Origin: Prevotellaceae bacterium
GTDB lineage: Bacteria; Bacteroidota; Bacteroidia; Bacteroidales; UBA932
DNA length: 8,972 bases
Assembly: GCA_031267855.1 (NCBI GenBank)
Contig: JAIRYH010000156.1
Coordinates: forward strand, 1 to 8,972
Reading direction: 5' to 3'
Each line of letters opens with the position of its first letter. Position 1 is the first letter of the stretch. Positions 1 to 6,450 of the stretch are shown here, in pieces. The position numbers and the translations under genes are program-made. Below the pieces are notes generated by a model, which had not been told where the DNA came from, made no database searches, and saw only the letters and a program-made list of their open reading frames with translations.

Positions 1-1
1 C

Positions 2-1000
2 ACGCCGCTTGCGACCGACTATGCCGGCAAAAAGGTAACGTTCAGGGTAACCTGGGACGCCGCGCCCTATAATAATAATGTGTGGGTGTGGGTCGACCTG
101 TGCCCGGTTGCCGGCGTGTCGCCGGGCACGTTTGCACAGGCCGTTATCGGCGCAGCCTCGGCCACTGCCGGAAGCATTGCCACGGTTGCCGGCAACCAAC
201 GCGGCTTTTACGTAACCGCCAATCCCTCGACCGTCACCGCCACGTTGACCAACGCCGCCGGCGCATTCAGCTGGTGCGCCTACGCCAGCGACTACCCGCC
301 CAATGTTACGGTAAACGATGGAACCTATACATTCAAAGGTACGCCGCCGTTTAGACTGATAGCCCCCGACGGAACCACTCAAACGGTAACAGGGAAAACA
401 CTCGCCGCTTCGGCATTAACTGTCACCCCGCTCACCATGACGGACGAAACCGGCTATCCGGGCGTTCTCTGCGCGTATGCAGGCAGTGACTTATACATTG
501 ACGCCACGCACCTTTGCCAACAGCGCACCGTCGGCGCCGGCAACTGGGAGGCGCATATAAAAGACAGCAGGGATAATCAAATTTACCGGATAACGCAATT
601 TTCGGATAACAGCTGGTGGATGGCGGATAATATGGCTAATGCAGCAAAAATGCTGGGAACGTGCGATGGATACACTTACTATCGTGGAAGCAACAAGCCT
701 GCTTGCCCGGCAGGCTGGCTACTGCCGACCAATGCCGAAGTAAATGATCGTTACAGCGGTGATTTGGATGACTGGGGCGCTCCCATGACATTCGCTAACA
801 CCCTGTGGTCTGTCCTGTATGACCGCTGTATCAGTGATGCCGAGAGCCACTACTGGATCCTGTCGGACGTGCGTAATAGCCTCATCAAACGTAAAGGCGG
901 AGGCTGGCTGTGGAGCTGGGACGATTTGTGCTACTGCACAGGGAATCCTAACGGCGATGGGTATAACATGGGTGCGGTTCGTTGCAGACGCTCACTGTAA
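2..1000 (+). CDS. Secreted FISUMP-domain protein, 3' part only (5' end outside window)
   Basis: This is the C-terminal 332 residues of a larger protein; the frame is open to the left edge, so the GTG at 80 is not taken as the start. The first 180 or so visible residues are rich in Thr, Ala, Val and Gly with sparse Cys, and look like beta-sandwich or Ig-like extracellular repeats. From about 557 (visible residue 186) to the stop there is a FISUMP domain (Fibrobacter succinogenes major paralogous domain). Its marks are IKDSRDNQIYRITQF, the aromatic stretch SWWMADNM, CPAGWLLPTNAE, and a terminal AVRCRRSL in place of the usual VRC ending. FISUMP proteins are common surface proteins or lipoproteins in Fibrobacteres and Bacteroidota and their function is unknown. 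No type IX secretion tail follows the domain, and no signal peptide can be judged because the N-terminus is missing. The gene converges on the M16 peptidase gene across a repeat-filled spacer. The domain call is fairly sure; the biological role is unknown. Confidence 0.8.
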   Translation, partial: TPLATDYAGKKVTFRVTWDAAPYNNNVWVWVDLCPVAGVSPGTFAQAVIGAASATAGSIATVAGNQRGFYVTANPSTVTATLTNAAGAFSWCAYASDYPPNVTVNDGTYTFKGTPPFRLIAPDGTTQTVTGKTLAASALTVTPLTMTDETGYPGVLCAYAGSDLYIDATHLCQQRTVGAGNWEAHIKDSRDNQIYRITQFSDNSWWMADNMANAAKMLGTCDGYTYYRGSNKPACPAGWLLPTNAEVNDRYSGDLDDWGAPMTFANTLWSVLYDRCISDAESHYWILSDVRNSLIKRKGGGWLWSWDDLCYCTGNPNGDGYNMGAVRCRRSL

Positions 1001-1022
1001 ATTTTCAAGTGCCATTTTACAC

Positions 1023-1421
1023 AAGCCTGCCGCAGGCCTACGGGGCAGTTGCGCAAATTGCGCAATCCTGCCGCAGACCTACCGGACGGTTGTGCAAATT
1101 GCGCAAGCTTGCTGCAGGGCTACGGGGCTGTTGCGGAATTTCCGCAGGCTTGCTGCAGGCCTACCGGACGGTTGCGGAAATTCCGCAAGCCTGCCGAAGG
1201 CCTACGGGACTGTTGCGGAATTTCCGCAAGCCTGCTGCAGGCCTACGGGACTGTTGCGGAATTTCCGCAGGCTTGCTGCAGGCCTACCGGGCGGTTGCGG
1301 AAATTCCGCAAGTCTGCTGCAGGCCTACGGGACGGTTGCGGAAATTCCGCAAGCTTGCTGCAGGGCTTCGGGGCGGTTGCGGATATTCCGCAAGCCTGCC
1401 GCAGGGCTACGGGGCAGTTGC
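1023..1421 (+). repeat. 41-bp tandem repeat array, 9 full units plus a 30-nt partial unit
   Basis: Units start at 1023, 1064, 1105, 1146, 1187, 1228, 1269, 1310, 1351 and 1392, with no change in spacing. The array begins 22 nt after the FISUMP stop codon. Each unit contains a 13-nt dyad (GCCTGC, one base, GCAGGC; unit positions 3-15) and a 17-nt dyad (TTGCGGAA, one base, TTCCGCAA; unit position 27 into the next unit). Units differ by a few bases; the units at 1146 and 1269 differ at only one position. The plus strand has no stop codon in any phase of the unit, so all three plus frames stay open through the array, whereas the minus strand carries TAG in almost every unit. The function is unknown. 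The conserved dyads suggest hairpins in RNA or DNA rather than a coding repeat. Confidence 0.93.
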
Positions 1422-1443
1422 ACCGTCCTGAGGCGGGGCGCGT

Positions 1444-1476
1444 GCCGGCAACCGAATTGCCGGCCGTAAAAACGGC
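1444..1476. other. Two overlapping, mutually exclusive hairpins between the repeat arrays
   Basis: The first hairpin pairs GCCGGCAA (1444-1451) with TTGCCGGC (1457-1464) around a 5-nt loop. The second pairs GCCGT (1463-1467) with ACGGC (1472-1476) around an AAAA loop. They share bases 1463-1464, so both cannot be fully formed at once. No T-run follows on the plus strand, so neither is a classical terminator there. The rest of the spacer between the arrays (1422-1539) shows no gene and no convincing promoter. Confidence 0.5.
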
Positions 1477-1539
1477 ATTACATTCAAAAAAAGCAACATT
1501 GTATAGAAGGACAACGCGATTGCAGACGACTTCCACGCC

Positions 1540-1695
1540 GTGGAGGCGTACCCCCGTGGCGTGGAGGCGTACCCCCAGCCCGTGGAGGCGTACCCCCACG
1601 GCATGGAGGCGTACCCCCACGGCGTGGAGGCGTACCCCTGACCCGTGGAGGCGTACCCCCAGCGCGTGGAGGCGCGCCCCTGACCTGTGGAGGCG
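1540..1695 (+). repeat. 21-bp tandem repeat array, 7 units plus a partial unit
   Basis: Units start at 1540, 1561, 1582, 1603, 1624, 1645 and 1666, with a 9-nt remnant at 1687. The core GTGGAGGCGTACCCC is nearly invariant in the first six units (one starts with A). The remaining five or six bases vary, for example CGTGGC, CAGCCC, CACGGC and TGACCC. The seventh unit has GCGC in place of GTAC. The period is a multiple of three, so the array can be read as seven-residue repeats (WRRTP or EAYP type). However, one frame is broken by TGA, and no start, signal peptide or homologous domain supports a protein. It is unrelated in sequence to the 41-bp array just upstream. No function is known to me. 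Confidence 0.92.
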
Positions 1696-1722
1696 GTATT
1701 ATGCTCCCTGGCGCTGCATGCG

Positions 1723-1755
1723 AAGAACCCCGGCAGGATCGCTGCCGGGGTTCTT
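1723..1755. terminator. Strong symmetric hairpin, probable bidirectional terminator
   Basis: A perfect 14-bp stem, AAGAACCCCGGCAG (1723-1736) with CTGCCGGGGTTCTT (1742-1755), closes a 5-nt loop. The A-rich and T-rich ends lie inside the stem, so each strand's transcript ends with UUCUU after a GC-rich stem. It lies 35 nt past the stop of the minus-strand M16 gene and after the repeat arrays on the plus strand, which suits termination of converging transcripts. The T-tract is short, so efficiency cannot be judged. Confidence 0.75.
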
Positions 1756-1790
1756 TGTACGGGGACTGGGGGACTTGTATCCGTCCCGTG

Positions 1791-4763
1791 CTATTCTTCG
1801 TCTTTGCTGAAGATGTCGCTTAATTTTAGTTCCTTGAGGGTTCCATACTGCGACAGCGCTTTGGTGTCGATGCGCCGCTTCGGGCCGACAATCATAATGG
1901 CTTTCGGCTGGCTTTTTATGTATTCGTTGCTGAAATTCACGATGTCGTCGAAAGTCAGTGCACGGTAAGCCGGCAGCGATGTTTTCAGCGGGTCGTCGGT
2001 ATATCCCAGGCGTTGTATGTTATCGTAGTATTGCCCCAGTGCGCGGAAATCGGGTTGCGTGATGGCGCCGGATAAAATCAGGCTGTTCCGCAGCACTTCC
2101 ATGCGTTCCGGTTTTTGGGGCATGTTGTTGATCAGGCCCATGAACACGTCGATGGCGGCATTGGTTTTATCGTCCTGCGTCTGGATGACGCCGGTAAACC
2201 ATCCCGGTTTGCCGGGCAGTCCGGGTATGGAATAACCGCCGCCTGCACCGTAAGCCAGCGAGCGGTATTCGCGGATTTCCTGCATCATCAGGCCGGTGAA
2301 GCCGCCGCTCAGGTAGTCGTCATAGGCTTCAATTTTTGGTACATCAGCCGTGGTGAAAGGCTTTCCGTTGGCGAAGAAGCGTACTTGCGACTGCAGTGTC
2401 GATTCGTTGACGAGGTACACGGTATTCGCGGCTACCGTTTGTTTTTCGCGTTCCTGGTAGCCTTTGCCGGGTTTCGGGTTGGCGACGAATTTGATGGTTT
2501 GTTCCAGTGTTGTTTTCACTTCGCCGGCCGGCCGGGCGCCGGTGTAGAAAATGGTGGCCTGGTACTCGGTGGCCATTTTAAACGCCGTGACCAGTTCGTT
2601 GGCTTTGATGCTCATCAGGTCTTTTATCGACAGGCGGTCGAGGTAGTCCGATTTGTTGCCGTACTGCACATACTGGTTCAGTGCGCCGGAAATAATTTCC
2701 GGTTCGTCCTTTTCCTGCTTCCTGCTGTAGCGCTGGCTTTCCGCGAGGCGCGAAAGCTGGTTTTTCGGCAGGTTTGTTTCGTTGATGAATACATTCAGGT
2801 AGGTGAGCGCCTGGCGCAGGTTCTGTTCGGGACCGGACAATGTTACGTACACATAGTTTTTATTGCCGCTGATGCTGTAGTCGCAGTTCAGGCGGGCGAA
2901 CTGGCCTTTCAGGCCTTTGGCGTCGCGGCCGGCGCCGCCGGCATAGTTCAGCAGCGACACATAGTCCAGTTCCCTGATGGTCGATTGTCCTATTTCATAG
3001 CGGATGATTAGCGAGAAAATATCGTTTACCGGATTTTTCGTGTGGTACAGCGTATTTCCGTTGGTCATCGTTACTTTTTGCAGGTCGGTGTTGAAGTCGA
3101 TGAAATTGTATTGCTGTTCCGGCGCCGGGATCGCGGCAAACAGTTTTGCAAATTCCGACTGTGCGTCGGCCTGGGGGAAGGTCAGCGGTTTGTATTCCGG
3201 CTTGTCGATGTTGTTTTTCTTGATGCTGCCGGGTTTCACGTGTACCGCCAGGAAATCTTTTCCGAAATATTTTGCAGCCACCCGGAGGATATCGTCTTTC
3301 GTAATTTTTTTGACGTTCTCTACATAGTTGGTGTAATAGGAAAAGTCTATTTCATTGGCAAAATAGCTGTTCAGGATGGATGCCTTATTCCTTACCGATT
3401 CCTGATATCTTTCAAAAGAGGTTATCAGCATCTGCTTTGCCGATTCCAGCTGCCAGTCGCCGAATTCGCCCTTTTTGAGCGCTTCGATTTCGTCCAGCAC
3501 CATTGTTTCGGAACCGCTCATTGCCTTGATGCGGGCGCGGTCTAATTCGCGCATGACCGCTTTGTACTCTTCCACTGTGGTGATATTCTCCATTGAGGGG
3601 CCTTCGTAAAATTCCTGCGCATTGGGGATCACTTCAAAAAGGAACACCCCGCCGCTTTTCAGTCCCTGATTGCTGCCGCTTACGCTCAATACTTTATTGT
3701 CGAGCTGCAGCTGGTCTAACAGCCCCGACTGTCCGTTGCTCAACAGGGCGGAGCAGATTTCCAGCGCAACGTCGTCTTCATGGCGCACCGAAACGGTACG
3801 GAAACCGAGTATGATTTCTTCTATCGGTCCTATTTTCAGTTCCAGGAATTCGCGTCCCTTGAAGGGTTCTTCCTGTTCCGTTGCGGCAGCGGGCAGCGGC
3901 TTCGACTGCCATTTTCCAAAGGTTTGTTCGATGTACTGCCTGGCGGTAGCGCTGTCGAAATCGCCCACAAGCACCAGTCCCATGTTATTGGGAACATAGA
4001 ATGTTTCGAAGAATTGCTGCAGTTTTGTCAGTGAAGGGTTCTTCAGGTGTTCCGGCAAGCCGATGACGTCGCGCCCGTAAGGCGTTTTCTTGAAAATATT
4101 TTTAAACAGTTCTTCGCGGATGCGATCGGACGCCCTGTCGGCATACATGTTGAATTCTTCATACACCGTTTCCAGTTCCGACTGGAAGGCGCGGAATACC
4201 GGCTGTTCGAAAATGTGGCTGTATACCGTCAGCCAGCGCTCCAGCTGGCTGGAGGGGAAGGTGCTGTGGTAGGCGGTGTTGTCGTAGCTCGTAAAGGCAT
4301 TCAGGTTGGTGCCGCCGATTTGTGCAATCAGCCGCGAAAATTCGTTGGGTACGGAGTATTCGGCGGCTTTCAGCGAGGCTTCGTTAATTTGCAGCTGGAT
4401 GGCGTCGCGCTGTTTTTTGTCTTTTGTCTTGCCCAGCTGGTCGTACAGTTCGATGATTTTGTCATAGTGGGGCTTTTCCTGTTCCCAGTTAACCGTCCCC
4501 AGTTGCGTTGTTCCCTTGAACAGCACATGTTCCAGGTAGTGCGCCAGACCGGTAGCATCAACCGGTTCGTTTACGCTGCCGGCGCGCGTGCTGACATAAC
4601 CCTGTACTTCGGGACGCCGGTGGTCTTCCTGCAGGATTACGGTCAAGCCGTTCGGAAGCTGGTATACTTCCAGCGGCAGTTGCTGCTGGGCAATTGCCCA
4701 CGTGGATACCATAGCCAGTAACAGTGGCAGTATGGTTTTTTTCATAATGTTAAAGTGATTCAT
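1791..4763 (-). CDS. Secreted M16 family zinc metallopeptidase (insulinase/pitrilysin type)
   Basis: The 990-residue product is a full-length, two-part M16 peptidase, which degrades peptides in a closed chamber using one zinc ion. The N-terminal half carries the inverted zinc motif HYLEH (H75, E78 catalytic, H79). It is followed by SELETVYEEFN, where E203 is the probable third zinc ligand and E196 its partner seven residues before, as in pitrilysin. Between them is an insert of about 45 residues, rich in charged residues and probably helical (about 93-140). The C-terminal half (about 540-985) has lost the zinc site, as is usual, but keeps the substrate-binding RSLAYG (834-839). A signal peptide is visible (KK, then a hydrophobic run, then AIAQ at 23-26), so the enzyme acts in the periplasm or on the cell surface, possibly as a lipid-free exported protein. 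An ATG at 4745 (residue 7, MKKTIL) is an equally likely start because it leaves a more typical signal peptide. The substrate is unknown. The gene has its own promoter. Confidence 0.93.
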   Translation of the reverse strand: MNHFNIMKKTILPLLLAMVSTWAIAQQQLPLEVYQLPNGLTVILQEDHRRPEVQGYVSTRAGSVNEPVDATGLAHYLEHVLFKGTTQLGTVNWEQEKPHYDKIIELYDQLGKTKDKKQRDAIQLQINEASLKAAEYSVPNEFSRLIAQIGGTNLNAFTSYDNTAYHSTFPSSQLERWLTVYSHIFEQPVFRAFQSELETVYEEFNMYADRASDRIREELFKNIFKKTPYGRDVIGLPEHLKNPSLTKLQQFFETFYVPNNMGLVLVGDFDSATARQYIEQTFGKWQSKPLPAAATEQEEPFKGREFLELKIGPIEEIILGFRTVSVRHEDDVALEICSALLSNGQSGLLDQLQLDNKVLSVSGSNQGLKSGGVFLFEVIPNAQEFYEGPSMENITTVEEYKAVMRELDRARIKAMSGSETMVLDEIEALKKGEFGDWQLESAKQMLITSFERYQESVRNKASILNSYFANEIDFSYYTNYVENVKKITKDDILRVAAKYFGKDFLAVHVKPGSIKKNNIDKPEYKPLTFPQADAQSEFAKLFAAIPAPEQQYNFIDFNTDLQKVTMTNGNTLYHTKNPVNDIFSLIIRYEIGQSTIRELDYVSLLNYAGGAGRDAKGLKGQFARLNCDYSISGNKNYVYVTLSGPEQNLRQALTYLNVFINETNLPKNQLSRLAESQRYSRKQEKDEPEIISGALNQYVQYGNKSDYLDRLSIKDLMSIKANELVTAFKMATEYQATIFYTGARPAGEVKTTLEQTIKFVANPKPGKGYQEREKQTVAANTVYLVNESTLQSQVRFFANGKPFTTADVPKIEAYDDYLSGGFTGLMMQEIREYRSLAYGAGGGYSIPGLPGKPGWFTGVIQTQDDKTNAAIDVFMGLINNMPQKPERMEVLRNSLILSGAITQPDFRALGQYYDNIQRLGYTDDPLKTSLPAYRALTFDDIVNFSNEYIKSQPKAIMIVGPKRRIDTKALSQYGTLKELKLSDIFSKDEE

Positions 4764-4785
4764 AAAATTTTATTAAATGTTTTGG

Positions 4786-4793
4786 CAAATGTA
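4786..4793 (-). promoter_or_regulatory. Bacteroidota -7 promoter element for the M16 gene
   Basis: On the minus strand the sequence reads TACATTTG, an exact match to the TAnnTTTG consensus used by the Bacteroidota primary sigma factor. It lies 22 nt before the ATG at 4763, which would give a leader of about 15 nt for that start or about 33 nt for the ATG at 4745. I see no good -33 TTTG or TTG box at the usual distance. The remainder of the gap (4794-4929) shows no gene and no clear terminator for the upstream operon. Confidence 0.5.
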
Positions 4794-4929
4794 CGGATTT
4801 TTTTCGAGATACCGGGCAGGAGCGCAGAATAAGTTGCGGGATAAAATGGCGCGTTAAGAGGGAAGGGCAGATAATGCTTTCCGGTGTGCAGCCGGGGTAA
4901 GTGTCGCGGCTTGTTTCGGTCGTTGCAGG

Positions 4930-5412
4930 CTATCCGTTGTGCTCTTCGTCGGTTTGCCGCAGATGGCGCTCAATGGCGCGGGAGAGGCGCACGACATCGC
5001 GCCGCAGGCCTTCTATTTCCAGAGGGTTTGCGGCGTAATTGACGGTTATGGCATCTTCAAAGAGCCGTGTTACGCGGGCTACCGGATTGTTGATGCGGAA
5101 GGTCAGTACGCTTCCGTCGTCGCCGGTCAGGGTAAAGCGTGCGTTGGTAAAGATATTCACCACGGCTTCCCTGTCGCTGTCCGTAAAGGGGCGCGAGCGC
5201 GGCGTCTTTTGCGTAACATAGCCGATCGCCGGATATACCAGTCCGAAAAAGCCCAGAAACACCGCCATCATGGTAAGGTCGTTTCGTTGCAGGAATTCTG
5301 CAAAGCCGAGCGTCCGGTGTACGCTGAGGAAGTAGATAAGCGCCAGCAATAAGAAGGCAATGATAAAGAAATATACGATGCTTTTCAGTGCGCGGACAGG
5401 GTAACGTTTCAT
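4930..5412 (-). CDS. Small two-span membrane protein of unknown function
   Basis: I do not recognise a named family. The 160-residue product has a basic N-terminus (MKRYPVRALKS), a first membrane segment at about 11-30 and a second at about 46-66. A soluble C-terminal tail of about 90 residues follows. The basic start and the basic stretch after the second segment (TQKTPRSR, from residue 67) suggest that both ends lie in the cytoplasm. The tail looks like a small alpha/beta fold (FTLTGDDGSVLTFRI, then ITVNY), and its last 30 residues are predicted to be helical and highly charged. The ATG at 5412 lies 1 nt after the ROK kinase stop codon, so translation of the two is probably coupled. This position suggests a role linked to sugar use or to the membrane, but nothing in the sequence shows which. 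Codon use and hydrophobic pattern make it a real gene. Confidence 0.75.
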   Translation of the reverse strand: MKRYPVRALKSIVYFFIIAFLLLALIYFLSVHRTLGFAEFLQRNDLTMMAVFLGFFGLVYPAIGYVTQKTPRSRPFTDSDREAVVNIFTNARFTLTGDDGSVLTFRINNPVARVTRLFEDAITVNYAANPLEIEGLRRDVVRLSRAIERHLRQTDEEHNG

Positions 5413-5413
5413 A

Positions 5414-6379
5414 TTATTTTTCCTTGATTACTTTCCATACCAGGGCGGCAGCGCCCAATATTGCGGCGTTTTTGTTGTTGATGCCCGAGGGCAGCAGGGC
5501 TACTTTTCCCCGCCAGAATTTCAGCATGTTTTCTTCCATCGCCTTTTTCGTCGGGTCGAAAATATATTTGCCTGCCTTGGCCAGTCCGCCGAACAGAAAA
5601 ATGGCTTCGGGCGCGGTGACGGCAACGAGGTTGGCCAGGGCGCGTCCGAGGTGTTCTCCCGTGTGTGCAAAGGCTTCGATAGCTACCGGGTCGCCGTTGA
5701 TGGCCGCGGTGCAAATCATTTCGGCAGAGAGTTCATTAAAGCTTATGTTTTTCAGTTCGCTGTCCGCCACCTGGTCGGCAAGCAGCTTATATACCGTGCG
5801 CTTAATGCCCGTGGCCGATGCGTAGGTTTCCAGGCAGCCATAGCGTCCGCAGCCACATTCGCGGCCATTGACGGTAACAATGATATGCCCCAGCTCGCCG
5901 GCGAATCCGTCGTGTCCGTAGAGCAGTTCCCCATCCACGACAATCCCGCTTCCCAGGCCGGTTCCAAGCGTAATGACCGAAAAGTTTTTCATGCCTTTTG
6001 CGCCGCCATAAATCATTTCGCCGATAGCCGCCGCATTGGCGTCGTTGGTGAGCGTAACAGGCACATTGGGGAACAATGCCGACAGCTTGTCGGCAAACGG
6101 CAGTACGCCTTTCCAGAGTAAATTGGCGGCAAATTCCACACAGCCGGTGTAGTAGTTCCCGTTGGGCACGCCGATGCCGATGCCCGCCAGTTCAAAAGGT
6201 TCCCTGACGGTTTCGGATAAGTTCCGGATGGCGTCGTGCAAAGCTTGCAGGTACACGTCGAAATCGGGATACTTGCGTGTGGAAATATCTCCTTCGGCAT
6301 AAATCCTGCCCTCGTCGTCCACCAGGCCGAACACCGAATTGGTGCCGCCGATATCAATTCCCGCTACTAATTTTTTCAT
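5414..6379 (-). CDS. ROK-family sugar kinase (glucokinase or N-acetylhexosamine kinase)
   Basis: The 321-residue product has the usual length of a ROK kinase, which transfers phosphate from ATP to the 6-hydroxyl of a hexose in the cytoplasm. The phosphate-binding DIGGTN is at 9-14. The catalytic Asp is D113 in TNDANAAA. The second phosphate motif LGTGLGSG is at 138-145. The sugar and zinc site comprises ELGH (E162, H165) and the ROK cysteine signature CGCGRYGCLE (C175, C177, C182, E184). A third glycine motif, FLFGGLAKAG, is at 261-270. All key residues are intact. The sequence alone does not separate glucokinase from GlcNAc or ManNAc kinase. The gene 71 nt upstream encodes a GlcN-6-P deaminase fusion, which favours an amino sugar as substrate. 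The ATG at 6379 is preceded by an A/T-rich, SD-less leader. It is probably cotranscribed with its neighbours on both sides. Confidence 0.92.
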   Translation of the reverse strand: MKKLVAGIDIGGTNSVFGLVDDEGRIYAEGDISTRKYPDFDVYLQALHDAIRNLSETVREPFELAGIGIGVPNGNYYTGCVEFAANLLWKGVLPFADKLSALFPNVPVTLTNDANAAAIGEMIYGGAKGMKNFSVITLGTGLGSGIVVDGELLYGHDGFAGELGHIIVTVNGRECGCGRYGCLETYASATGIKRTVYKLLADQVADSELKNISFNELSAEMICTAAINGDPVAIEAFAHTGEHLGRALANLVAVTAPEAIFLFGGLAKAGKYIFDPTKKAMEENMLKFWRGKVALLPSGINNKNAAILGAAALVWKVIKEK

Positions 6380-6418
6380 TTTGTTTTATTTTTAAATTAT
6401 ACTAATGGCCGTTCATGA

Positions 6419-6449
6419 CGCGGATGCCGCGATGCCGGCTGTGCGCCGG
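6419..6449 (-). other. Pair of small GC-rich hairpins between the deaminase fusion and kinase genes
   Basis: Just after the deaminase stop (6451-6453) the transcript can form two adjacent stems. CCGGC (6435-6439) pairs with GCCGG (6445-6449) around a 5-nt loop, and CGCGG (6419-6423) pairs with CCGCG (6427-6431) around ATG. No U-run follows, so they look more like an intercistronic processing or stabilising element than a full terminator. I see no TAnnTTTG promoter between them and the kinase start. Confidence 0.4.
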
Positions 6450-6450
6450 A

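Noticed and set aside
80..82. GTG at 80 as the start of the FISUMP gene
   Set aside because: The frame is open to the window edge with sensible extracellular-domain sequence before the GTG, and a start here would fall inside a beta-rich repeat domain.
1243..1620. Minus-strand frame with GVRLHA-type repeats
   Set aside because: It is the complement of the 21-bp array running into the 41-bp array; there is no promoter, signal peptide or family support.
1023..1695. CRISPR array
   Set aside because: The repeats are contiguous tandem units of 41 and 21 bp with no unique spacers, and no cas gene is in the window.
1540..1695. Iterons of a plasmid or replication origin
   Set aside because: The 21-bp period fits iterons, but there is no Rep gene, no DnaA box cluster and no A/T-rich melting region next to it.
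819..1810. Long overlapping plus-strand reading frames over the repeats (819-1469, 982-1431, 1049-1810)
   Set aside because: They exist because the 41-bp unit lacks stops in every phase. The products are Cys/Arg/Pro-rich with no domain or signal peptide, and two of them begin inside the FISUMP gene.
2115..4721. Plus-strand frames opposite the M16 gene
   Set aside because: They are antisense shadows of a clear peptidase gene, with phenylalanine- and valine-rich products and no family signature.
4794..4929. Terminator or small RNA between the small membrane protein and the M16 gene
   Set aside because: Only a weak CCGG/CCGG pairing is visible on the minus strand, with no U-run at the right distance.
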